From Burkholderia contaminans (GTDB lineage Bacteria; Pseudomonadota; Gammaproteobacteria; Burkholderiales; Burkholderiaceae), in NCBI RefSeq assembly GCF_029633825.1, contig NZ_CP090640.1, forward strand, positions 2,604,001 to 2,668,000: a DNA stretch of 64,000 bases, written 5' to 3'. The stretch's first letter is position 1; each line of letters begins with the position of its first letter. Under the pieces are notes generated by a model, which saw nothing but the letters and a program-made list of their open reading frames with translations, made no database searches and was not told where the DNA came from. This document shows, piece after piece, positions 57,196 to 64,000 of the stretch. The translations under genes and the position numbers were made by a program.

Positions 57196-57393
57196 ATGCC
57201 TAAGATGAAGACCAAGAAGAGTGCTGCAAAGCGCTTCGTGGTGCGTCCGGGCGGTACCGTCAAGCGCGGTCAAGCCTTCAAGCGTCACATCCTGACCAAG
57301 AAAACCACGAAGAACAAGCGTCACCTGCGCGGCGCAACGGCAGTTCATGATTCCGATCTGAACTCCGTCCGCGCGATGCTGCCGTTCGCGTAA
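57196..57393 (+). CDS. rpmI: 50S ribosomal protein L35
   Basis: The 65-residue basic protein ([14 protein letters not shown] at the start) is a full-length L35. The ATG at 57196 has CTGGAG upstream. The 189-base gap after infC is GC-rich with several possible hairpins and is where L20-mediated control acts in related operons; I cannot define a site. Confidence 0.95.
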
Positions 57394-57422
57394 CCCCTAA
57401 CTGATACTCTAAGGAGAGAAAC

Positions 57423-57782
57423 ATGCCTCGAGTCAAACGTGGGGTAACCGCACGGGCCCGCCACAAGAAGATCATCAACCTGGCCAAGGGTTATCGCGGC
57501 CGTCGCAATAACGTCTACCGCATCGCCAAGCAGGCGGTGATGCGCGCTGGTCAGTACGCGTACCGCGATCGCCGCAACAAGAAGCGTGTGTTCCGCGCAC
57601 TGTGGATCACGCGTATCAACGCGGCAGTTCGCCAGCACGATATGACCTACAGCGTGTTCATCAACGGCCTGAAGAAGGCGTCGATCGAACTCGACCGTAA
57701 GGTGCTGGCCGACATGGCGGTGTTCGACAAGGCTGCTTTTGCTGCGATCGTCAAGCAGGTGAAAGCCGCCGTTGCAGCCTAA
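57423..57782 (+). CDS. rplT: 50S ribosomal protein L20
   Basis: The 119-residue protein begins [16 protein letters not shown], the conserved basic extension that binds 23S rRNA, and is full length. AAGGAGAGAAAC precedes the ATG. It lies 29 bases after rpmI. In other bacteria L20 represses its own operon by binding the mRNA. Confidence 0.96.
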
Positions 57783-57850
57783 TTGCGAAATTAGCACTGC
57801 GTGGTTAGTTGCAGCGAGGTTCCGGTAGTCTCGGCCGCTGCAGCGAAAAC

Positions 57851-57874
57851 GGGGCTCTTCCGAGCCCCTTTTTT
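57851..57874 (+). terminator. Intrinsic terminator between rplT and pheS
   Basis: GGGGCTC (57851-57857) and GAGCCCC (57862-57868) form a stem with a TTCC loop followed by six T residues. It either ends the ribosomal protein message or attenuates pheST; I see no supported Phe-rich leader peptide. Confidence 0.85.
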
Positions 57875-57930
57875 GTTTGGTGGGCGATTTCGCTCGCCAA
57901 GACCGAATGACGTTGGAAATGATGGGATCT

Positions 57931-58944
57931 ATGGATCTGGACCAGATTGTCGCCGACGCGCAGCAGTCCTTCGAACAGGCTGCCGACATCACCACGCTCG
58001 AAAACGAGAAAGCACGATTTCTCGGCAAGTCGGGTGCGCTGACCGAGTTGCTGAAGGGCCTCGGCAAGCTCGATCCCGAAGCACGCAAGACCGAAGGCGC
58101 ACGCATCAACGTCGCGAAGCAGCAGGTTGAAGCCGCGCTGACCGCCCGTCGCCAGGCACTGGCCGACGCGCTGCTGAATCAGCGACTCACTGCCGAAGCG
58201 ATCGACGTGACGTTGCCGGGCCGCGGCGCCGGTGCAGGCAGCCTGCACCCCGTGATGCGCACGTGGGAGCGTGTCGAACAGATTTTCGGCTCGATCGGCT
58301 TCGATGTGGCCGACGGCCCCGAAATCGAGACCGACTGGTACAACTTCACGTCGCTGAACAGCCCTGAGAACCACCCGGCGCGTTCGATGCAGGACACCTT
58401 CTACGTCGAAGGCAAGGATGCCGACGGCCGCCAGCTGCTGCTGCGCACGCACACGAGCCCGATGCAGGTGCGTTACGCGCGCATGAACCGTCCGCCGATC
58501 AAGGTGATCGCGCCGGGCCGCACGTATCGCGTCGACAGCGATGCGACCCACTCGCCGATGTTCAATCAGGTCGAGGGGCTGTGGATCGACGAAAACATCA
58601 GCTTCGCCGACCTCAAGGGCGTCTATACCGACTTCCTGAAAAAATTCTTCGAGCGCGACGACATCCTCGTGCGCTTCCGTCCGTCGTATTTCCCGTTCAC
58701 GGAACCGTCGGCCGAGATCGACATGATGTTCGAGCAAGGCAAGAACGCCGGCAAGTGGCTCGAGATCTCCGGTTCGGGGCAGGTGCATCCGACCGTGATT
58801 CGCAACATGGGCCTCGATCCCGAGCGCTACATCGGCTTTGCGTTCGGCAGCGGCCTCGAGCGCCTGACGATGCTGCGCTACGGCGTCCAGGATCTCCGGC
58901 TGTTCTTCGAGAACGACCTGCGTTTCCTGCGCCAGTTCGCGTAA
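57931..58944 (+). CDS. pheS: Phenylalanine--tRNA ligase alpha subunit
   Basis: The 337-residue catalytic subunit has an N-terminal coiled coil (residues about 1-85) and the class II core with motif 2 around [17 protein letters not shown] and motif 3 [18 protein letters not shown] start at ATG 57931 ([10 protein letters not shown]); ATG 57907 in the same frame is possible but adds an unfamiliar eight residues. It pairs with pheT, which starts 96 bases after this stop. Confidence 0.95.
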   Translation: MDLDQIVADAQQSFEQAADITTLENEKARFLGKSGALTELLKGLGKLDPEARKTEGARINVAKQQVEAALTARRQALADALLNQRLTAEAIDVTLPGRGAGAGSLHPVMRTWERVEQIFGSIGFDVADGPEIETDWYNFTSLNSPENHPARSMQDTFYVEGKDADGRQLLLRTHTSPMQVRYARMNRPPIKVIAPGRTYRVDSDATHSPMFNQVEGLWIDENISFADLKGVYTDFLKKFFERDDILVRFRPSYFPFTEPSAEIDMMFEQGKNAGKWLEISGSGQVHPTVIRNMGLDPERYIGFAFGSGLERLTMLRYGVQDLRLFFENDLRFLRQFA

Positions 58945-59040
58945 CGCCGCGCGCCGCGCCGACCTGTGCCCGTGCACGCCCCGACGGACGTTTCCGAGGG
59001 GCCCGGGCGTCGATCTAACCTGTTTCGAACGTAGACATCC

Positions 59041-61470
59041 ATGCAATTCCCTGAATCCTGGTTGAGAACCTTTGTCGACCCGCAGCTGACGACCGACGAA
59101 CTGTCGCACGCGCTGACGATGGCGGGGCTCGAAGTCGAATCGCTGAGCAAGGCTGCGCCGCCGACGTCGAAGATCGTCGTCGGTCGCGTGCTCGAAGTCG
59201 TCAAGCATCCGGATGCGGACAAGCTCAATGTCTGCCAGGTCGACGCCGGCACCGGCGCGACGCTGAATATCGTCTGCGGCGCACCGAACGTCGCGCCCGG
59301 CATCAAGGTACCGGTCGCGCTGGTCGGCGCGGAACTGCCGCCGGCGGAAGAGGGCGGCAAGCCGTTCGCGATCAAGCTGTCGAAGCTGCGCGGCGTGGAG
59401 AGCCAGGGGATGCTGTGCTCGGCGCGCGAGCTGAAGCTGTCCGAGGATCACAGCGGCCTGCTGGTGCTGCCGGAAGACACGCCGGTCGGCCAGGACATCC
59501 GCGAGACGCTGAACCTCGACGACACGATCTTCGAAATCAAGCTGACGCCGAACAAGGCCGACTGCCTGTCCGTGTTCGGCATCGCCCGCGAGACGGCTGC
59601 GATCACCGGCGCACCGCTGACGCCGGTCGACATCCGCCCGGTGCGCGTCGAGCTCGACGAAACGCTGCCGGTGCGCATTGCCGCGCCCGATCTGTGCGGC
59701 CGCTTCTCGGGGCGTGTGATCCGCGGTGTGAACGCGCGTGCGAAGACCCCGCAGTGGATGGTCGAGCGCCTCGAGCGTTCCGGCCAGCGCAGCGTATCGG
59801 CGCTCGTCGACATCTCGAACTACGTGATGTTCGAGCTTGGCCGCCCGTCGCACGTGTTCGATCTCGACAAGATCCACGGCGGCATCGAAGTGCGCTGGGG
59901 CAAGCGCGGCGAATCGCTGAAGCTGCTCAACGGCAGCACGGTCGAACTCGACGAAACGGTCGGCGTGATTTCGGACGACCGGCAGGTCGAAAGCCTGGCC
60001 GGCATCATGGGCGGTGACAGCACGGCCGTCACGCTCGATACGACCAATATCTACCTGGAAGCCGCGTTCTGGTGGCCGGACAGCATCCGCGGCCGCGCGC
60101 GCAAGTACAACTTCTCGACCGATGCGGCCCATCGCTTCGAGCGCGGCGTCGACTACGCGACGACCGTCGAGCACGTCGAGCGCATCACGCAACTGATTCT
60201 CGAGATCTGCGGCGGCAAGGCCGGCCCGGTCGACGATCAGGCGGTGAACCTGCCGCAGCGCGCGCCGGTGAAGATGCGCGTATCGCGCGCGAACCGCATC
60301 ATCGGCGTGCAGATCGGTGCCGACGAGATCGCCAGCATCTTCACGCGCCTCGGCCTGCCGTTCGAACGTGAAGACGACGCGTTCCTCGTCACGCCGCCGT
60401 CGCATCGCTTCGACATCGAGATCGAGGAAGACCTGATCGAGGAAGTGGCGCGCATCTACGGCTTTGAAAAGATCCCGGCGCGTCCGCCGGTCGCGACGAG
60501 CGAAATGCGCGCGACCAACGAGACGCGTCGCTCGATCCACGACATTCGTCACGCGCTGGCCGCGCGCGACTACGCGGAAACCGTCAACTTCAGCTTCGTC
60601 GATGCGGAGTGGGAGCAGGATTTCGCGGGCAACGACCACCCGATCCGCCTGCTGAACCCGATCGCGAGCCAGCTGTCGGTGATGCGCACGACGCTGTTCG
60701 GCAGCCTGATTTCCGTGCTGCGCCACAACCTGAACCGCCGCGCGGATCGCGTGCGCGTGTTCGAGGCTGGCCGCGTGTTCCTCACCGATACGGCGGCGAA
60801 GGCCGGCGAGCTGACGGTCGAGGGCTACGTGCAGCCGAAGCGCGTCGGTGCGCTTGCCTACGGTCCGGCCCTCGACGAGCAATGGGGCACGGCGACCCGC
60901 GCGGTCGATTTCTTCGACGTGAAGGGTGATCTCGAGGCACTGCTCGCACCCGCGACCGCACGCTTCGTGAAGGCAGAGCATCCGGCCCTTCATCCGGGCC
61001 GCAGCGCGCGCATTGAAGTCGATGGCCGTGCGGTCGGCTGGATCGGCGAACTGCACCCGCGCCTGATGCAGAAGTACGAACTGCCGCACGCGCCGGTGAT
61101 GTTCGAGGTCGACGCGGACGCGCTGATTGCACGTGCGTTGCCCACGCCGACCGACGTATCGAAATTCCCGCCGGTTCGTCGCGATATCGCCGTTGTCGTC
61201 GATCAGGCGGTCGAGGTTCAGGCACTTTTCGACGAAATGAAGAAGGCGCTTGCCGAAGAGGCCTGCCGATTCGTTCAGAAGGTTGTACTCTTCGACGAAT
61301 TTCGTGCAAAATCAAATACTTCCGGTGGTCTTGCCGCGTACGAGAAGAGCCTTGCCTTCCGCGTGACGCTGCAGGACGCGGCTGGCACGCTACAGGACGA
61401 GGTCGTCGATCAGGCTATCCAGACGCTGGTCGAGCGGATGGCTCGTACCGGTGCGCGCCTGCGCGGCTAA
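59041..61470 (+). CDS. pheT: Phenylalanine--tRNA ligase beta subunit
   Basis: The 809-residue subunit has the EMAP-II-like tRNA-binding domain (residues about 39-150, [20 protein letters not shown]), the B3/B4 editing domain (about 210-375), the B5 domain (about 400-475), the catalytic-like core and the C-terminal FDX-ACB anticodon domain (about 715-808, [14 protein letters not shown]). Length is normal. ihfA follows 63 bases on. Confidence 0.96.
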   Translation: MQFPESWLRTFVDPQLTTDELSHALTMAGLEVESLSKAAPPTSKIVVGRVLEVVKHPDADKLNVCQVDAGTGATLNIVCGAPNVAPGIKVPVALVGAELPPAEEGGKPFAIKLSKLRGVESQGMLCSARELKLSEDHSGLLVLPEDTPVGQDIRETLNLDDTIFEIKLTPNKADCLSVFGIARETAAITGAPLTPVDIRPVRVELDETLPVRIAAPDLCGRFSGRVIRGVNARAKTPQWMVERLERSGQRSVSALVDISNYVMFELGRPSHVFDLDKIHGGIEVRWGKRGESLKLLNGSTVELDETVGVISDDRQVESLAGIMGGDSTAVTLDTTNIYLEAAFWWPDSIRGRARKYNFSTDAAHRFERGVDYATTVEHVERITQLILEICGGKAGPVDDQAVNLPQRAPVKMRVSRANRIIGVQIGADEIASIFTRLGLPFEREDDAFLVTPPSHRFDIEIEEDLIEEVARIYGFEKIPARPPVATSEMRATNETRRSIHDIRHALAARDYAETVNFSFVDAEWEQDFAGNDHPIRLLNPIASQLSVMRTTLFGSLISVLRHNLNRRADRVRVFEAGRVFLTDTAAKAGELTVEGYVQPKRVGALAYGPALDEQWGTATRAVDFFDVKGDLEALLAPATARFVKAEHPALHPGRSARIEVDGRAVGWIGELHPRLMQKYELPHAPVMFEVDADALIARALPTPTDVSKFPPVRRDIAVVVDQAVEVQALFDEMKKALAEEACRFVQKVVLFDEFRAKSNTSGGLAAYEKSLAFRVTLQDAAGTLQDEVVDQAIQTLVERMARTGARLRG

Positions 61471-61533
61471 GGAAGAGGTCCGCCCGCTCGCGGGCGGCCT
61501 GTTCCGATCGTAAGTTTTGATTTAACGCGCTGT

Positions 61534-61929
61534 ATGGCAGATATGAACGACATGACCTCGAGTGAATTCGAAGCCCTCCTGACGGCGCAACGCAGCGCCA
61601 TGAACCGCGACGCTTCGGCGCCGGCGTCCACCGAGACGCCCACGCTGACGAAGGCGGAGCTGGCGGAGCTGCTGTTCGACAGCGTCGGGCTGAACAAGCG
61701 TGAAGCGAAGGACATGGTCGAGGCGTTTTTCGAGGTGATCCGTGACGCGCTCGAAAACGGCGAGAGCGTCAAGCTGTCGGGGTTCGGCAATTTCCAGTTG
61801 CGCGACAAGCCGCAGCGTCCGGGCCGCAATCCGAAGACGGGCGAGGCGATTCCGATCGCGGCCCGCCGGGTGGTAACCTTCCACGCGAGCCAGAAGCTGA
61901 AGGCGCTGGTCGAAAACGGCGCGGAGTAA
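61534..61929 (+). CDS. ihfA: Integration host factor alpha subunit
   Basis: The 131-residue DNA-bending protein has the IHF/HU fold from residue about 35, with the DNA-arm tip [18 protein letters not shown] and [14 protein letters not shown] before it. The first 33 or so residues are an extension absent from E. coli IhfA (99 residues), Ser/Thr/Ala-rich and probably disordered. The ATG at 61534 is the only clear start; a later start in the core has no ribosome site. It ends the pheST-ihfA run found in most proteobacteria. Confidence 0.92.
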   Translation: MADMNDMTSSEFEALLTAQRSAMNRDASAPASTETPTLTKAELAELLFDSVGLNKREAKDMVEAFFEVIRDALENGESVKLSGFGNFQLRDKPQRPGRNPKTGEAIPIAARRVVTFHASQKLKALVENGAE

Positions 61930-61988
61930 GCCCCCCGCTGACGCACCCGCGCGGCCGCCGCGCACCCTTTACCGACGGTTAACCGACG

Positions 61989-62402
61989 ATGACCACTACG
62001 GTTGAGAAAGTCGTCTTGCCTCCGATTCCCGCGAAGCGCTACTTCACGATCGGTGAAGTCAGCGAACTTTGCGGGGTCAAGCCGCATGTGCTGCGTTATT
62101 GGGAACAGGAATTTACTCAACTGCGGCCGGTGAAGCGGCGTGGCAATCGCCGGTATTACCAGCACCACGAAGTGCTGCTGATCCGGCGGATTCGCGAGTT
62201 GCTGTACGAGCAGGGATTCACGATCAACGGCGCGCGCAACCGGCTCGATTCGCCGGCCGGCGAGCGGGCCGCGGCGGCACCCGTCGAGCCGGAGATGCAG
62301 GCCACCGATGCGCGCGTGCCAGGCAGGGCGGGCTCGACCGTCGACGTCATTGCATTGCGACAGGCGCTGCTCGACGTGATCGACGGACTGAAGCACGACT
62401 GA
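61989..62402 (+). CDS. MerR-family transcriptional regulator
   Basis: The 137-residue protein has a MerR winged helix (residues about 16-85, YFTIGEVSELCGVKPHVLRY, then EQEFTQLRPVKRRGNRRYY) but a short C-terminus without metal-binding cysteines. A MerR-type gene directly after ihfA is a common arrangement in proteobacteria; its role is unknown. A strong terminator follows. Confidence 0.9.
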   Translation: MTTTVEKVVLPPIPAKRYFTIGEVSELCGVKPHVLRYWEQEFTQLRPVKRRGNRRYYQHHEVLLIRRIRELLYEQGFTINGARNRLDSPAGERAAAAPVEPEMQATDARVPGRAGSTVDVIALRQALLDVIDGLKHD

Positions 62403-62426
62403 GCGCGAAGCGCGAAGGATGAAATG

Positions 62427-62462
62427 AAAAGCCCGGTTGGCGGCGTGCCACCGGGCTTTTTT
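62427..62462 (+). terminator. Intrinsic terminator after the MerR gene
   Basis: AAAAGCCCGGT (62427-62437) pairs exactly with ACCGGGCTTTT (62450-62460), followed by TT. It lies between convergent genes and the A-rich left side may also end minus-strand transcripts. Confidence 0.87.
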
Positions 62463-62481
62463 CATGCGTGTCGCGCGCGTT

Positions 62482-63999
62482 TCAGCGCGACGCGAGCGGA
62501 TTCTTCTGCCCCATGTCGACGACCAGCGTGCCGTCCGGCAGCATCCGCACCGAGCCTTGCGCGACCTGGTTGCGGTAGTCGTACAGGTCGAAACGCATCG
62601 GGCCGGCCTCGGCCGAATTCCGGATCAGCGCGCGCACGTTCAGTTCGAGCACGTTGAACATCTTCATGTCGCCGCCTTCCATCCACATGTAGCTCGGTGC
62701 ATCGATCTGCGGCCGCTGCGGCGCGGGCGCGCCTGCCACGCGCCTGAACGTGAGGCGCAGCCCGTCGCGCTCGACCGTTGCCTGTCCGAGCTTGCCGTTC
62801 AGCACGGGTGGCGGGAACACGGTGTACTGGTCGAGCACGAGCGTGTCGCCACGCAGTTCCGCGCCGCGGCGCTGCAACGGTGTCAGCGAAGCGAGCTCGA
62901 TGCCGAGCGAACGCAGCAGTTTCGCCTGCGGGATGCCGAGCACCGACACCTGCGACGGTTTGAACGCGAGATGCCGGTCGTCGAGCACGGACAGCGTGCC
63001 CTTCATGTCGGTCGGCAGCCAGACGCCCGGCACGTGGTTCCACAGCTTGATGCCGCCCAGGACGCGCAGGTTCGTGCCGTCCGCGCTCAGTTGCAGGTCG
63101 TTGAGCGAGCGGGGTGAGTAGTCGAGCAGATAGTCGTTGAAGAGCGCGGACATCGCCTTCCACGACTCGACGACGGTGCCACCGAGAATGCGGATGTCGT
63201 ACTGGTTCGGATCGTCGAGATCGACGGGTTCGCCGGGCCGCTTCGATACGAGTTCCACGTCGAGGTCCTCGACGTGAAAGCCGATATCCCCGGACAGGTT
63301 GAAGTCGACGTTGCGCAGATGGATCGTCGGGTTGCGGTTCGACACGTGCCGTTCGTTGAACGGCGTGGTCGACGTGCGCCGCATCGCGACCTTCTGCATG
63401 CCGGGGTGGGCGGGGTTCGCCGCGAGTGCGTAGGCTTCCCAGTGCTGGCGGATGTCGCGCAGCGCATTCTGTTGCGCGGCGAGGAAGCTGTCGTTCAGGC
63501 GCGCGGCCGCGTTGCCGAGCAACGCGCCGCTGGCCGGGCCCGCATACGAAGGCATCCGGATCGCCATCGCGCCGCTTTCGTCGAAATTGAAGTAGCCGGC
63601 CGACACCTGGTCGCGATAGTGATACAGGTCGAACACGAAAGTCTGGTCACGCTTCGTGGAATCGACCGGGCCGATCAGGATGTCCGCATTCATCGGCATC
63701 GAGCGCATGAACTTCACGTCGCCGCCGCGAATGTACATCGCTTGTTGCGGTGCGTTCGCGGGCATTGCGAAGCCGGCATGCGTGCCGTCGTCGAGCTTCA
63801 GGTCGAGGCCGGCGGGCGTCACGCGCAGCGCGGTGATCGTGAGCTTCAGGCGCGGCGGCGGCATCAGCTTGTCGACCGACATCACGAGATCGTCGCCGGC
63901 GAGCTGCGCGATCGGCGTCTGGACTTTCAGCAGGTCGGCCATCTTCACGTTGGCCGCGCGCATCACCGGCTGCGCGTTGATGCCCGATACGCGCACGCC
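62482..63999 (-). CDS. Unknown protein with a duplicated module, C-terminal part
   Basis: At least 505 residues are visible and the gene starts beyond the window; the GTG at 63996 is probably internal. I do not recognise a family. Two copies of one beta-rich module occur: at about residues 87-149 (YIRGGDVKFM, later VFDLYHYRDQVSAGYFNF) and at the very end (WMEGGDMKMF, later RFDLYDYRNQVAQGSVRM). Between them is a different segment with LRNVDFNLSGDIGFHVEDLD. No membrane helix is seen in this part. It could be an exported lipid- or envelope-associated protein, which is a guess. Confidence 0.7.
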   Translation of the reverse strand, partial: GVRVSGINAQPVMRAANVKMADLLKVQTPIAQLAGDDLVMSVDKLMPPPRLKLTITALRVTPAGLDLKLDDGTHAGFAMPANAPQQAMYIRGGDVKFMRSMPMNADILIGPVDSTKRDQTFVFDLYHYRDQVSAGYFNFDESGAMAIRMPSYAGPASGALLGNAAARLNDSFLAAQQNALRDIRQHWEAYALAANPAHPGMQKVAMRRTSTTPFNERHVSNRNPTIHLRNVDFNLSGDIGFHVEDLDVELVSKRPGEPVDLDDPNQYDIRILGGTVVESWKAMSALFNDYLLDYSPRSLNDLQLSADGTNLRVLGGIKLWNHVPGVWLPTDMKGTLSVLDDRHLAFKPSQVSVLGIPQAKLLRSLGIELASLTPLQRRGAELRGDTLVLDQYTVFPPPVLNGKLGQATVERDGLRLTFRRVAGAPAPQRPQIDAPSYMWMEGGDMKMFNVLELNVRALIRNSAEAGPMRFDLYDYRNQVAQGSVRMLPDGTLVVDMGQKNPLASR

Positions 64000-64000
64000 C

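Noticed and set aside
57801..58130. Possible Phe-containing leader peptide before pheS
   Set aside because: The frame has Phe codons in the terminator region but no ribosome site, starts with GTG and runs on into pheS out of frame.
57805..61089. 1094-codon open frame on the minus strand
   Set aside because: It is antisense to pheS and pheT and has the low-complexity Arg/Ala/Asp composition of a shadow frame.

Overview
The window reads as a core chromosomal segment of a Burkholderia species, most likely of the Burkholderia cepacia complex and chromosome 1. I infer this from the very high GC content, from the betaproteobacterial thrS-infC-rpmI-rplT-pheS-pheT-ihfA-merR gene order, and from protein sequences that look like Burkholderia orthologues throughout. 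No database search was possible, so the species is not fixed. Nearly all DNA is coding. There is one insertion sequence, and I see no prophage, CRISPR array, rRNA or plasmid feature.

Layout. (1) 1-8.3 kb: the end of a myo-inositol catabolic cluster (ABC permease, iolH-like, iolG, a second TIM-barrel isomerase, a second Gfo/Idh oxidoreductase, an RpiR regulator). Convergent mmsA makes the last enzyme of that pathway, and a LysR gene is divergent from it. (2) 8.4-14.7 kb: a TusA-family protein, an unknown protein, and a signalling cassette made of an OmpR-type response regulator, an exported LysM-FecR protein, a CHASE2 histidine kinase and a lipoprotein. (3) 14.7-23.3 kb: galU, valS, a UvrD-type helicase overlapping a nucleosidase gene, and a fosmidomycin-resistance-type exporter. 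(4) 23.3-31.4 kb: a chemoreceptor, then a four-gene efflux operon (NodT-type outer membrane factor, FUSC pump, DUF1656, HlyD adaptor) with a divergent LysR gene. (5) 31.4-42.7 kb: a tiny membrane protein, a metallophosphoesterase, a frameshifted FAD oxidase, DUF2069 and WrbA (which also looks frameshifted), YihY, an Mpo1-like protein, a CBS protein, an MFS-acyltransferase fusion, aroC and ETF-ubiquinone oxidoreductase. (6) 42.8-51.9 kb: an SDR, a thioesterase and a PAS-LuxR regulator, an IS256-type element with clean 8-bp target duplications, scoAB, a LysR gene with a divergent RhtA-like exporter, an alpha/beta hydrolase and RidA. (7) 51.9-64 kb: relA, tRNA-Val(GAC), the translation operon from thrS to ihfA, a MerR regulator, and the C-terminal part of an unknown repeat-containing protein.

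How the parts fit. The inositol genes take up and oxidise inositols to malonate semialdehyde, which MmsA converts to acetyl-CoA. scoAB, ETF-QO, the SDR and the thioesterase point to acyl-CoA and ketone-body metabolism. The LysM-FecR/CHASE2/OmpR cassette is the least characterised unit here and the best candidate for an undescribed sensing system. Several apparent 1-2 base frameshifts (FAD oxidase, WrbA, transposase, perhaps the chemoreceptor start) could be real gene decay or sequence error.
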